In this document: positions 24,286 to 35,800 of the stretch, piece after piece | Layout: the number at the start of each line of letters is the position of its first letter | Position numbering within the stretch: the first letter of the stretch is position 1 | NCBI RefSeq assembly: GCF_021130785.1 | Contig: NC_060214.1 | Location: 46,623,001 to 46,687,000 of the forward strand | Source: Homalodisca vitripennis | Lineage: Eukaryota > Arthropoda > Insecta > Hemiptera > Cicadellidae | Direction: 5' to 3' | Length of the DNA stretch: 64,000 nucleotides | Made by a program: the position numbers and the translations under genes | Notes under the pieces: model-generated | The model's database searches: none | What the model was told of the DNA's origin: nothing | The model's input: the letters and a program-made list of their open reading frames with translations, nothing else

Positions 24286-26735
24286 CAACTGCATTGAGGG
24301 TATGAAGAAAACTCATGAGATTGGGATCTGGAAATCGGTAAAAATGCTGAAAAAAAAACATAGGCTAAAAGGAAATTTGATGATTATAATGCTCAGCATG
24401 AGAACCCTGAGAACCCGTCATATGGTTCGGGAATTTACGGAAGTATGTTTTTACTTTCATAATTTCATATATTTTACTAAAAGTTTAGTTCCAAAAAGTT
24501 AAATGTTTTACAGTCAGTGTATTTTTTTTTTTTCAAGAACAATTCTAGTTATTTAAGTAATTTTAACAGAACATCAGGATCAACATTTAAAGTAGAAGAA
24601 ATATAAAATAAAGAATAATGAAATGTTAATAATAAGTATTATTTTAATTTTTACCTACAAAAGTAACTAAAAGCGATAAAAACATGTCTGCTCATATTTA
24701 TTACAGTAAAAACTGTGAATGGAACAATTTTAAAGTGCCTAACCTATGAAATTACAATTCTTATTTTAACTTCATGTAAAACTAAAACTCTTGAAGTTGG
24801 ACCGATTTGTGAATTAATAAGAAATTGTATGAATGCTGATAAAATAGTTTTCTTGATATTATGGAAATATTGTCACAAACTCTTGTATAGAAATGTAATT
24901 CAATACGCTTTGCTAATTTAAAATTTAAAATACCTTCTCTATAAGTGTTATAATAACAATAAAATTGAGTTATTCAAAAAGAACCATTTAAGAATGCATA
25001 AAATGCCTCGTGGTTTTATGTTAGTGTTGTTTTATGCTTCTAGGTTACAAACTATATATATAAATGCAGGTTATATAAAAGGTCCTCTGCCCCCATTACG
25101 TAAGAGTACGGAGTATAAAATATTTTTTTATACTCTATGCATATTGACTTTGACATAGACCACATATTTACAGACATGTGAACTGTATTTAAAGCTAAGC
25201 TGGAACATATTACGATGGGTCAGAATTCTTCACATATCACGTATAAAATTAGTATTTGCATTAGTAATGTTGGATACGTTTCGAACATAGTCCACAAACG
25301 GAAAAAATAAAACAGGAAATCATACTATTTTTATTTATCCTTTGGCAGAATCCAAAGCAAACCATTGCTAAAATTTTAAATTGAGTTCGTAAATATTGCT
25401 TTATAAGGCATCCTAAATCTTAATTTCATATTATTTTCTCAATATCCCCTATCTCAAGATTGGGTTTACACGCTTTTATACAAAACTGCCATTTTCAACA
25501 GGTTCCATTCAATCCCAATAACATTTGTATTTCTTTCTAATGTTTTCTAAAGAACCACGTTTTAACAGAAGGCATTTTTCTCTTGTCCGTAAATATATCG
25601 CCAAAGCATCAATATAATACTTTGGATAAAAGTAAGATGTAAAACTGTTTTAAATATACTTTTGATCTTCAAAGAAGATTAAGATTACAAAGCCAAAGCT
25701 TAAACGTATATAAACAAAGATGTCCCAACTCTTAAAGGTAGTAATCGATTTTAGTTTTGGGGCTGGAATATTGTTTATTAAACTTTAAATCATTTTAAAA
25801 AGTTTCTGAATAATAAGTAGAAAATACTTGTTCGAAAATTCCATATAATTGACTAAAGGCAATATTTGAAATGTTTATAGTATGTGCAGTACACATAAAT
25901 CTTTGGATAAATATTCTAAACTTTGATAGTTATTACCGTAATAAAACTATAATATAAAATATTTAAATTTCAATAAATATATTAGATTAAACTATACTTC
26001 AGTTCAAATCAATAAAAAACGTCAAAACCTGAATCTATAAGTTATTTTAATACTAACCATAGGGGTGTGGAAAATTCAACAAACATTTTAAAATATTCAA
26101 TTTATAGCGTTATCGGCCAAACATACTATTAGTCTTTAGTTTGCCAACCATCTAGTGATTGGACTGAGACATATAAACATTTTCAATGTAACCAATTATC
26201 ATTGTATAATAGTATGAGAAAATGCCACTAAAGTGTATTTAATGATAAATCTAACCTTGTGTTTAATCACATACAACCCATAAAGTGGGCTTCAATAGTG
26301 CCTCGCACATGTTTACCCTGATAATTACTTCATAACTCAGTAATCAAGATAGAGTTGATATTATCGGTAAAAAGTTATGAATTTTCATCAGAACTATTTT
26401 ATTAGTATATAAGCTTTGATGCGAAAATTATTTTACTAAAGAATAATTATACAAAATATCAATTCGAATGTAAAAGAAGAGACTTTTCCGTTTTAAAAAC
26501 CGTTGGAAAAAAATAAATCGGAGTATTTTATAAAATATAAAAATTATATTTATTTTGTAGCCTATCGGAAGATTGGTGAACGAATAGTTTAGGCCTTTAT
26601 GAATTATAGTTAAAATATTACAATCGATACTCTTTTAACCAATACGCTGAGTGTAACGAAGCCTAAAAAGCATTGAAACAAACAAAAAATACAATACTTT
26701 GTTAATCAAAATATAATAAATTTAAAATTTGAATC
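24286..26735. other. Non-coding stretch before the LTR element
   Basis: A short plus-strand frame (about 24363-24442, KRKFDDYNAQHENPENPSYG) ends at a donor-like GGAA|GTATGT and has coding-like composition, but I cannot identify it and the minus strand here is equally plausible. The rest is AT-rich and featureless. Confidence 0.4.
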
Positions 26736-27072
26736 TGTGGTGTACATATCTGAATCTAATATAAATAGTCAGCTATCTAAAATATATTTGTTAAGATAGG
26801 AATGTTGATTATCGATCTGGCCGTTGGCGGTTATATGTATGTGACGTCATATGAGACCATACTGTTTGAATAAATCCTATTGGCTACTGAGGTCACGCCA
26901 CTTCTCCCCGCTAACGTACCTTACCATTCCAGCAGCGAGTGTTCTCCCCAGTCCAGTTTTACCCACGGTCCGAGAAACCCGCGTCCTCCCGACCAAGATG
27001 TAGTCCAATAGTTTTCCTGAATCGGTGTAACTTTATTACCCAGTATTATTACCACCGGCCACGAACATCACA
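26736..27072 (+). repeat. 5' LTR of the Gypsy element
   Basis: Begins TGTGGTG and ends CATCACA, an imperfect 7-bp inverted repeat with the TG...CA ends usual for retroviral-type LTRs. Contains TGACGTCA (26842-26849), AATAAA (26869-26874) and an inverted CCAAT (CTATTGG) a few bases after it. The same block recurs at 31888-32225. Confidence 0.95.
26842..26849. promoter_or_regulatory. TGACGTCA palindrome (CRE/ATF-type site) in LTR
   Basis: A perfect cAMP-response-element consensus about 107 bases into the LTR, upstream of the AATAAA signal and so probably in U3. It is preserved in the 3' LTR (31994-32001), and the unrelated LTR at 59213-59575 has its own copy. Function is inferred from motif identity only. 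Confidence 0.5.
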
Positions 27073-27074
27073 AA

Positions 27075-27087
27075 TGGCGACGAGGAT
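27075..27087 (+). other. Primer-binding site, tRNA-Ser(GCU) type
   Basis: TGGCGACGAGGAT starts two bases after the 5' LTR. From memory of conserved eukaryotic tRNA-Ser(GCU), whose 3' end is ATCCTCGTCG plus CCA, this is a perfect 13-base complement. It would prime minus-strand DNA synthesis. Confidence 0.75.
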
Positions 27088-27355
27088 TTGTGGAAATTAG
27101 TGCGAAATTCCGAGTGTACATCGCCGCTGGACATCAACAGTGAACACCACGTGCGCGAACAACACGAGGACAGTTTTGATCGAGTGAACATCACAAAATG
27201 ACGAGTGAACATCACGAAGATTAGCAGTACAAATTTTCTTTAGTTTTCAAACCAATTAGTGTGGGAGGAAGTGTAGTGTGCAACCAAATTATTTTAGCTA
27301 CGAGTTGATGTGGCAAGTACAGTTAGACGAACTACCGTTTCCTGTAACTAATATA

Positions 27356-27694
27356 ATGGCGCAAATAGGCGTTATCGGGGAATATGACGGGTCAGTTGAA
27401 ACCTGGGCGTCATACATCGAACGTTTTGAGCTGTATGTGGACTGTAATAGCATTGACGCGGGTAAAAAGGTCAGTACGCTTTTAACTGTGATAGGAGTAA
27501 AAACGTATAGTTTGTTGAGAGACCTGTGCACTCCTAATAAACCGTCGGAAAAGACATTTAATGAACTGGTGCAACTTGTGCAAAAACATTTATTCCCGAC
27601 ACCTAGCTTCATCGCGGAGCGATATCGTTTTAGTAAGCGAGTACAGTTGGAAGGCGAGTCGGTTGCCGAGTATATTGCAAATTTGAAAAAATGA
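27356..27694 (+). pseudogene. gag: Gag, amino-terminal part, ending at a frameshift
   Basis: Encodes the capsid region of the Gypsy Gag protein. The ATG at 27356 (MAQIGVIGEYDG) fits the family start; the frame is open further up to 27278. Visible motifs are WASYIERFELYVDCN and FNELVQLVQKHLFPTPS, followed by QLEGESVAEYIANLKK. The frame then closes at TGA in a run of six A (27686-27691); the family sequence resumes in the next frame, so one A appears to be missing. The break is inside capsid and not at a gag/pol junction, so it reads as a disabling change or a base-calling error rather than the normal recoding site, though see the finding on the second element. Confidence 0.85.
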
Positions 27695-29874
27695 CAACCC
27701 ATTGTGACTTTGGCGCGTCGCTAAATGATTACTTGAGAGACAGACTGGTGAGTGGCATCAGAAGTGAAAGTGCCAAACAAAAACTTTTATCGGAAGCCTC
27801 GTTGACGTTCGAGCAAGCGACCAAAATAGTGCTTTCAATGGAGCAAGCAGAAAAATCGGCGGCAGCTCTATCAGTCGGAAGACCCGAGCGGATCCATCAG
27901 TTGAGCAGCGTGGTGGCCAGGAGGGGGAGATTCGGAAATGGCGCACCGCATTCCCAGACGCATTCCCAGGCAGCACGGAGCGACAACGCTGGAGCGGCCT
28001 GGAAGGGAGCAGGGGGAACAGCCAAGGTCAGCGGCGGCACGTCACCAGGGCCTTCTGGATGGCAGCGGCGATCTCCGCCAGGTGGCAGTGGCAGTGCGCA
28101 ATGTTTATGTTGTGGCCTCACAGGGCATTTCCGTTCACAGTGTAGGTTATTAGGTGTGAAGTGTTATTTCTGTGGTAAACAAAACCACATAGCAAAAGTG
28201 TGTCGTTCTAAGTTAGCTGGTCGGCAAGGTACAAATGTAAATAGAGATAAGACTAATTTTAGAGATAGTAAAAGCACTGGGAATTTCAAAAATTATCGCA
28301 AACATAACTACCTAGAAGGTGTTGATGACAGTAATCAGGTGTCAGGGGACACTGAGCAATTTGTGGATGATGTAGCCAATTTATTTAGAATGAATGAAAA
28401 GGTGACTGACAGAGTCAAGGTAGACCCAATTCAGCTTAATTTAATTGTTAATGGTAAAAGCTTAACGTTTGAGGTTGATACAGGGGCTTCTGTGAGTGTT
28501 TGCAGTGAGGAATATTACAATTCTCATTTCCAGATGTGTAAATTAGAACCTAGTAAGTTGACACTCAGCTCTTATACTGATCAACCTATCACACCTGTAG
28601 GCAAGATCAAAGTTGAAGTTAATTATAACAAAGTAAACAAAGTAATGGACTTGTATGTCATCAAGTCCGGTGCTCATCCACTTATAGGTAGGGAATGGTT
28701 AAGTGCTCTAGGGGTTGAAATTTCGTTTAAAAATAATAACAGGTTATTTGAGATAAGTAAAACCAATGCCGATAGTTGCCTTGAACTTAAGAACAAGTTG
28801 TTCAAAGAATTTCCTAAGGTATTCAGTGACGAGATAGGTTGTTTTAAAGGCGAGCCTGTAAAGTTAACAGTAAAAGAAAACACGGTTCCTAAACATTTCA
28901 AACCTAGGCCAATACCTTTTTCCCTGAAAGCCAAGGTTGAAAACGAACTAGCTAGGCTAGTAGATGAGAAAGTGTTAATACCTGTAAGTAGCTCAGATTG
29001 GGGTACGCCCATAGTTCCTGTATTAAAGAAATGTGGTTCAGTCAGGATTTGCGGTGACTTTAAAGTAACCTTGAACCCTTGTTTAGAAGTAGAAAAATTT
29101 CCGTTACCAAGAATAGATGAGTTGTTCGCAAACCTGCAAAAGGGCGAAAAGTTTAGTAAGATCGATTTGTGTGAAGCATATACCCAATTAGAGTTAGATC
29201 CAGAGTCTCAGAAACTGTGTACCATAAGTACACACAAAGGTTTATTTTATTATTCCCGTGTTCCTTTTTGCATAACGTCAGCAAGTGCTATTTTTCAAAA
29301 GAAAATAGAGCAGACTCTCCAGGGTATAGATCAAATTGCAGTATTTTTAGATGATATTCTAATAACCGCTGAAAATGATAAGGCTCATTATGAGAAGTTA
29401 AGAGAAGTGTGTAAGAGGTTAAATGAGAAAGGCTTAACTGTCAAAAAGAGTAAATGTACTTTCTTTGCTAATCAAGTAGAGTATTTGGGGTTTGTCATTG
29501 ACAAACACGGTTTGCACACCGATCCCAAGAAAGTAGAAGCAATCAAGAACGCACCTATCCCAAAGAATGTCACAGAAATTAAATCGCTAATAGGGCTAAT
29601 TAACTATTATTCTAAATTTCTTCCAAATTTGTCAAGCATTTTAAGCCCATTGTACAATTTATTAAAGAAAGACGTTTCATTTGATTTCAACAGGCAATGT
29701 GTTCAGGCATTTGATAGAGTAAAAGAACTGCTAAGTAGTGAGACTATCTTAGCGCACTATGACGGCAAACTTCCGTTGAAGCTGGCGGTAGACGCGAGTT
29801 CTTTTGGACTAGGTGCGGTCCTGAGTGTTGTCACACCAGAAGGTATTGAAAAAACCATTAGCATACCAGTCTAG
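27691..29874 (+). pseudogene. gag-pol: Gag carboxy-terminus, protease and reverse transcriptase
   Basis: Continues capsid (LNDYLRDRLVSGIRSES), then a Gly/Ser-rich linker and two CCHC zinc knuckles for RNA binding (CLCCGLTGHFRSQC and CYFCGKQNHIAKVC, about 28100-28202). The aspartic protease has VDTGASVSV, with the catalytic Asp codon at 28477-28479, and HPLIGREWL. Reverse transcriptase has GTPIVPVLKK, SKIDLCEAYTQLELD, and FLDDIL with the two metal-binding Asp codons at 29350-29355. RNase H starts at LAVDASSFGLGAVLS. The frame ends at TAG (29872-29874) shortly after a run of six A (29849-29854), where the family sequence moves to another frame, consistent with one extra A. Gag and Pol are joined here without a frameshift. 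Confidence 0.93.
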
Positions 29875-30595
29875 AACGCTAACTAATGCTGAAAAGAACT
29901 ACTCCCAGATCGATCGAGAGGCTCTAGCAATTGTCTGGGGCGTGAAGAAATTTAACCAATATCTGTATGGTAGGGAATTTACTTTATGTACGGACCACAA
30001 ACCGCTTCTATCAATATTTGGTCCTCATAAGGGTTTTTCAGTGTTTAGCGCCAGCAGATTGCAGCGCTATAGTTTATTTTTGTCAGGGTACAAGTTTAAT
30101 ATAGAATATATAAAATCAGCTGATCACGGTAATGCCGACGCGTTCAGCAGGCTACCACTGACAATGAAAGAGCCGGAAGTGAGCGACGATGACCACTGGA
30201 AGGGCAGTTATTTGCATTGTCTTTTGGAAAGCTCTGTGCCTTTAACTTTTGAAAATGTACAAGCAGAAACTCTAAAAGATCCAATTTTATGCAAAGTTAT
30301 TGGTTATGTAAGGCACGGGTGGCCCAATAGCATCCCTGAGGATGACAAGGAGTTGTTGCCATATTTTGCAAGGAGGGAAGAGTTGTCTATAGTAAATAAT
30401 ATATTGGTTTGGGGTTACAAAGTAGTCGTGCCTAGCAAAATGAGAAAATATGTGCTGGACGAGCTTCACTCATCCCACATGGGTATAGTCAAAATGAAAT
30501 CGATAGCTCGTAGTTATGTTTGGTGGCCTAATATTGATGATCAAATTGTGTCCCTGGCAAATAATTGTTTTTTCCTGTTTAATGGAGAGAAATAA
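29825..30595 (+). pseudogene. pol: RNase H and start of integrase
   Basis: From about 29855 this frame carries RNase H (NYSQIDREALAIVWGVKKF and TDHKPLLSIFG). A connection segment follows, then the integrase zinc-binding start with ELHSSHMGIVKMKSIARSYV and VWWPNIDDQIVSLANNC. The second cysteine of the HHCC finger is lost to a frame change in a T run (30568-30573, one T too many). The first 10 codons of this open frame, before the A run, are out of frame and not real. Confidence 0.9.
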
Positions 30596-30953
30596 CCCTA
30601 GCAAGTGTCAGCTGCATACGTGGCATTATCCCTCAAGTCCATGGCAAAGGCTTCACATGGATTATTTAGGTCCGATTAATGGAAAAATGTATCTACTAAT
30701 TGTTGATGCGCACAGCAAGTGGCTGGAAGTGTTTCCTGTAGCTTCCACTTCAGCCAATGTAGCCATAAATAATTTAAGAGATTTGTTCAGTAGGTTTGGT
30801 CTGCCAGAGACTGTCCACAGCGACAATGGTCCACCATTTTCCTCATTCGAATTTCATAATTTTATGTCAAACAATGGTATCAGACATACTTTGAGTCCTC
30901 CATACCATCCCATGAGTAACGGTTTTGGCAGAGAACTCTGTCAAATATGCTAA
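30516..30953 (+). pseudogene. pol: Integrase catalytic core, first part
   Basis: In frame from about 30574. Shows LHMDYLGPINGKMYLLIVDA with the first catalytic Asp, then SKWLEVFPVASTS and VHSDNGPPFSS with the second. The frame is lost at a GG (30927-30928) just before the third catalytic residue, consistent with one extra G. The part before 30574 is out of frame with the element. Confidence 0.9.
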
Positions 30954-31668
30954 GAATAAGATCAAATGTGCTTTACGTGATAAGAAAGATGTAAATATAG
31001 CTTTAAGTAGAATATTGTTTGATTATCGAAATGCTGTTCATGCTACCACCAATGAGACCCCAGCAAAGTTGATGTTTAATAGGCAATTAAGGACTAGGTT
31101 AGATTTATTAAGGCCTAACCTGTCAATGACAGTTAGTAAAAGACAAGACAAGCAAAAGGAGTATTTCTCTGGAACTAAAGTTAGACTATTTTATCCTGGT
31201 CAAAATGTAATTGTTAGGGACTATCGCACCCGCGACAAATGGGTTAGTGCTACAGTAATTAAGCAGATCAGCAATGTTATATACGAAGTTGAATTGACGT
31301 CTGGCATTGTGTTCAGACGGCATATTGATCAGATTGTAGCCGTGCAGGGAGAGCCAGCTGATGTAAACAAACAGGTAGAATCAGCTGACGCTTTCGATGA
31401 CAGTTCCTCTTCCTCCCCGGTCATGACGCCGGTGGTGGGGCGAGAACCAATAGCAGTGAGTCCCCACTCTCCGCCGAGCGGCCGTGTGGCTCGCTCCCCT
31501 CCCCTCTCAATGTCGTGCCGTTCTAACGGTAAACAAACAGCTGATCGTGGCAACACGTCACCGGCTGCGACGGCAGCTGTCATGCCGCGCCAGCTGTTCC
31601 CAAACAACAACAATGATAGACGCTATCCTGTGCGGATTAGAAATCCCGTGGATAGGCTGAACTTGTAA
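30925..31668 (+). pseudogene. pol: Integrase catalytic Glu and carboxy-terminal tail
   Basis: Picks up with AENSVKYAKNKIKCALRD (third catalytic residue, Glu), LFDYRNAVHATTNETPAKLM, and a chromatin-binding-like GPY/F-type region (YPGQNVIVRDYRTRDKWVSA). It ends in a Ser/Pro-rich tail and RRYPVRIRNPVDRLNL, a common end of insect Gypsy Pol proteins. The TAA is at 31666-31668. About 200 bases of untranslated DNA lie before the polypurine tract, and no env gene is present. Confidence 0.92.
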
Positions 31669-31874
31669 ATTATATTGTTTTGTTCTATTTTAGTTAGTTT
31701 CATTATATTGTTTTATTCTTAGTTGTGATAACCAAAGCGTTCATACCTTTTTGCTTTATTGTAGTTTAAGGAAAATTTATTGATGTTACTGTATTAATGT
31801 GTTAATTGAATATCAAACAATGTTTTTTTTTGTTAAACTATGTAGTGTGTTGTTTTGCAGTGTTTTTCAACTTT

Positions 31875-31887
31875 GGAAGGGAGGAAA
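31875..31887 (+). other. Polypurine tract
   Basis: TGGAAGGGAGGAA with a final A immediately precedes the 3' LTR, the normal place for the plus-strand DNA primer. The 206 bases between the pol stop and this tract are AT-rich and empty. Confidence 0.9.
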
Positions 31888-32225
31888 TGTGGTGTACATA
31901 TCTGAATCTAATATAAATAGTCAGCTATCTAAAATATATTTGTTAAGATAGGAATGTTGATTATCGATCTGGCCGTTGGCGGTTATATGTATGTGACGTC
32001 ATATGAGACCATACTGTTTGAATAAATCCTATTGGCTACTGAGGTCACGCCACTTCTCCCCGCCAACGTACCTTACCATTCCAGCAGCGAGTGTTCTGCC
32101 CAGTCCAGTTTTTACCCACGGTCCATGAAACCCGCGTCCTCCCGACCAAGATGTAGTACAATAGTTTTCCTGAATTGGTGTAATTTTATTACCCAGTATT
32201 ATTACCACCGGCCACGAACATCACA
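31888..32225 (+). repeat. 3' LTR of the Gypsy element
   Basis: Copy of 26736-27072 with about seven substitutions and one extra T. Its TGACGTCA (31994-32001) and AATAAA are intact. The frame at 32032-32343 that reads across it is accidental. Confidence 0.95.
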
Positions 32226-32700
32226 GTACCTAGGGGCGTTACTTACCAACACCTTCTTTACCTGTGCTGTTTATTTTTGTCACTGTTTGGCTTGGATTTT
32301 TGGGATAAATAGAATATATATGAGATTAAATTTAAAGAAATAGCTTTGTAGATTTTATATTATGTAATGTAATAAAATTGTGTCTAATAAATTCAGTATA
32401 ATAATTAAATTAATTAGTCGTAAATACGGATGTATTCAGAAGTGATTGAACTAACCTAAAAATATTAAAAAGAACACTATTTTATGTTATGTAATGTATA
32501 AGAAAAATCTGGATTGTTATTGCAGCGTAGCATACTCTTCAGAATAATGCTCCAGAGGGAATATGTTAACAAAAATTAAAAATGTAAAGTGAAAAATATA
32601 TAATATGTGTTTATATGTACCAGTATTACTAAAAAGATTACTATACTCATATCATAAAGAATTTCAAATTTTCATGAAGCTTATTAATGTCATAAAAGGT
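32226..32700. other. Non-coding stretch after the LTR element
   Basis: Nothing recognisable. Confidence 0.5.
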
Positions 32701-32850
32701 GTTACAATCATGGAATGCGATACACTGGAATGCAGAGACCAAGCTACAGCATTACCAGCACACAGCAGTGTTGCAACATCGCGGCAGGGATCGGTATGCG
32801 GAGACATCGACCTGTTTACCAAACTAGATAGAAATATGGAAGTTGGTAAA
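32701..32850. other. GC-rich island, possible exon of uncertain strand
   Basis: About 150 bases with near-balanced base composition inside much more AT-rich DNA. On the plus strand one frame reads MECDTLECRDQATALPAHSS and stays open to 32892. On the minus strand an acceptor-like TTTCTATCTAG (ending near 32825) is followed by an open frame (SMSPHTDPCRDVATLLC) and a donor-like G|GTAATG. Either could be an exon; I recognise neither protein. Confidence 0.28.
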
Positions 32851-35800
32851 ATCCTTCGTACATACGTGAAGCTTTCCAATTTTTCTGTTTAGATTTATCT
32901 TTAATATTCTGTTTTACAATAATAACAGAGATGCAAATATTTCTTTATACTATTGGTATATTTTAGGCTTTATCTGTAACTGAATCTTAATATGCATTTT
33001 ACTACCAGGTTACAAAATTATCATGAAGTTAGGTCAGAACTATATCTTATTGATACAATCTGGCAATTTATGTTGTTAAATTTCCCAGGGAATGGAGAAT
33101 TCATCTCAAGAGCATGAAATATGGGTCAAAAACGTCGCTGATAGATTGTTTAAAGTATGAATCAAATACTGTGCGTCTGGATAGTATCAATCGTGTATCA
33201 ATATGCTGTAACGTTAATTTTAACTTGTAACTCACCAACTATCACTCATACAGAGAACAATATTCACAAGTTAAAAAAACAAACTTTAGATGACTAAGTA
33301 TAGGGAGTACTTTTTCTTCAGTAAATCAATCATTTGATTTAACAAACATACAAAGAAAAACCTTATTCATAATTCTCCTGTCATACTAGAATGGTTTCAT
33401 AAATGTTTCTTCGGATGTTACAAATGTTTTTTTTATTATTAGTAGTGGATTGTGGCTACTAGTAAATCATATGAGCTTAATACCTAACTTTAAAAATTAG
33501 TCTGACAAGTTCCTATATTAATATTTTTAGGAAGCTTCTGAGAAAGTTTCATGGCCTTCTCGCCTTTATTAAATTTCACATTATAGTGGAAAAATTAAGT
33601 TTCCATTTTGGTATGTATTATGTTAAAATGTATTTAGAGGGTTTCGTTGTAAATCCAGAGGTGCCTTGACCAATAATGAGTGCCCGTACAGGCTTTACCA
33701 ATAAGACTCCAAACAAAAAGACTACTATATAGTTTTCTCATTGAGACCAAATTAACTTGACTCATAACGAATAACCAGTGATTTTAAAATTAAAGACAAA
33801 CTGTGAAATTAAACCTGACTATTAACGAATTCGTTAGTAATGAAATCTCACAACCTATCTAAATTTGAGCTAGTAATAGTTAAACTGCTAAGGAATTGTT
33901 TTATATACTTCATTTATTAAAACACTTTACGAAAAAATTTACTATAACAATTATTACTATTTTTTGTTTGAAATGCACACTGTGGGTGTGGGGACGTGAG
34001 TATATACAACATTAATAGTATAACAACAAATCTCGATTTAACTCGCACCGTACACCCCGGCGGTTTAGGAAAAGTTATAAAGGCTATGTGGGGTGTTATT
34101 GGCTTAGTTGCAGGGAAAACGTACTGTCAGAGACCTATTGATGAAGTTATTTGTTTGTTTTTAGAATTGTTCTAATTTCCATGAATTACTATTCAACCGA
34201 AACAGTATATGTATATTAATTGTTTCCATCACTTAACATCAGCAATCTTATTTTATTTTAACCAGTACTCATTTTCTTAATATGGCCTCTCCATTTGAAA
34301 TACTGATAATAAATGGTCAAAGACCGATTATCATCAATGCAGGAGAGATACTTACTATGAAAAGTACATGATATTGGTCTGCAAGATCCTTGGTAAATCC
34401 GGTCAGTTTTAAAACTAAAAAAATTGTCTCTTTAATTTTTTAGGATATTATTCAATGGAAAAAACGAGAAAAAACAATAAATACAATCGATGGTCTATAT
34501 TTTCTTGCTTTGTCTCAAGCAATGAATGGTTTTAAGTGGCTAGAATTTTAAACTTTAATTTCTGTATCCAAATAACGTTTTTATTGATACATCTGTCACC
34601 ATAAAGGATTTAAACACTTGTCGTTTCGTTGGGTAGATGAATGTAATAGATTACAAATATGGTTCAAAAATTGTTTAAACCAAATAGAGACAGACATAAA
34701 ATAAACAAAGTGATGTAGATAATACTTAGCTCTTTTTTTATTAAATATTATCCTAAAGATTTTAGTGAGCTTTTGGAAAAATCGTTTTATGCAGTTTCAA
34801 CTGCTAGCTGTAAAATACTAAACTACTGTGTCTTTAAGAACCAACATATTCTAGCCAAAGTGACTATTTATAGTGGAAGATACAAGAATAACTTGAGGAC
34901 ATGTATAGTATTAACTGTACTGGTACAAAAAATAATGGAAAAATGGAATTATTATGGTCTTAATAAAAAGGATAATTTTTAAACAGTACCAGGATTGGAA
35001 AAGTCATAAAAAGCTGAAAATATATGAGACGGTTCATGGTATTACTAAGTACTAACTAATAATAATGCATAACTAATAACTGTAATCAGTGGATTGAAGG
35101 ATAAATACATTATTAATCTCTAGAGACATTGTGTGTACATCTATAAAGTTCCGCCTTATAACTGACGACACACATTTTTCGCTCATTATACGTAACATGT
35201 AGATACGTACAGCAAACAAATGATTGATATTGATTACAATGATATTAGTACTTATAGAAATTAACTAAAACTAAATATACAACTCAAGCAGAAAATTCCA
35301 AACAGCCTTTTAAATAATATAGGCATTAATATTGTTTCTAATATGATTGTGAACAACAAAGAAATATTTTGCATTCAAAACATTACAAACAGTAGAAATA
35401 ACTACTTTATCAAATCTTTAGAATGGGCTGACTAATAAATGTTGCCATAGTATTTTCATTTAAATATAACAGAATTTTTAGAGAGAAAAATGCTTAAATA
35501 ATTCTAAAATATTAATTTAATAACTTTAAAATCAACCAACGTCCATGTTACATTGAAAGTTTATTTAGTATAGAGAAAAATATAAATACAAGAAAGGATT
35601 GTAAAAGATGAAATCAGATGAAAATAAATAAGAATATGTACAAATTAAATATGTTGTTGGTAATTTAATGTAAAATTAGAAAGAACAAATTTATAAAATA
35701 ACTTAGTACTTACTACGATTCTGCAAACTTAGGCAAAATACAATTTAACTGCCTTGTAATCTATGGTAACTGTTGGAAAAAGAAGGTTCTATAACATTTT

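Larger units (their letters stand above)
26736..32225 (+). mobile_element. Gypsy (Ty3-like) LTR retrotransposon, full length
   Basis: Complete structure: 337-bp 5' LTR, primer-binding site, gag-pol region, polypurine tract and 338-bp 3' LTR. The LTRs differ by about seven substitutions and one single-base indel by eye (about 97-98% identical), so the insertion is fairly young but not fresh. Domain order is Gag with two zinc knuckles, protease, reverse transcriptase, RNase H, integrase, which is the Ty3/Gypsy order. No envelope gene follows integrase. The bases flanking the two LTRs (AATC on the left, GTAC on the right) do not form a target duplication. Gag and Pol lie in one continuous frame rather than two, apart from four later indels. 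Confidence 0.95.

Noticed and set aside
27298..27702. Minus-strand frames over the Gypsy gag and pol (also 27758-28121, 28674-29012, 31329-31613)
   Set aside because: Antisense shadows of recognised Gag and Pol sequence.
31669..31887. Envelope gene after integrase in the first Gypsy element
   Set aside because: Only about 200 AT-rich bases separate the pol stop from the polypurine tract, so there is no room for env.
31888..32343. Possible gene starting in the 3' LTR (MATEVTPLLPANVPYHSS...)
   Set aside because: The frame reads through LTR sequence that is non-coding in both copies and stops soon after the LTR.
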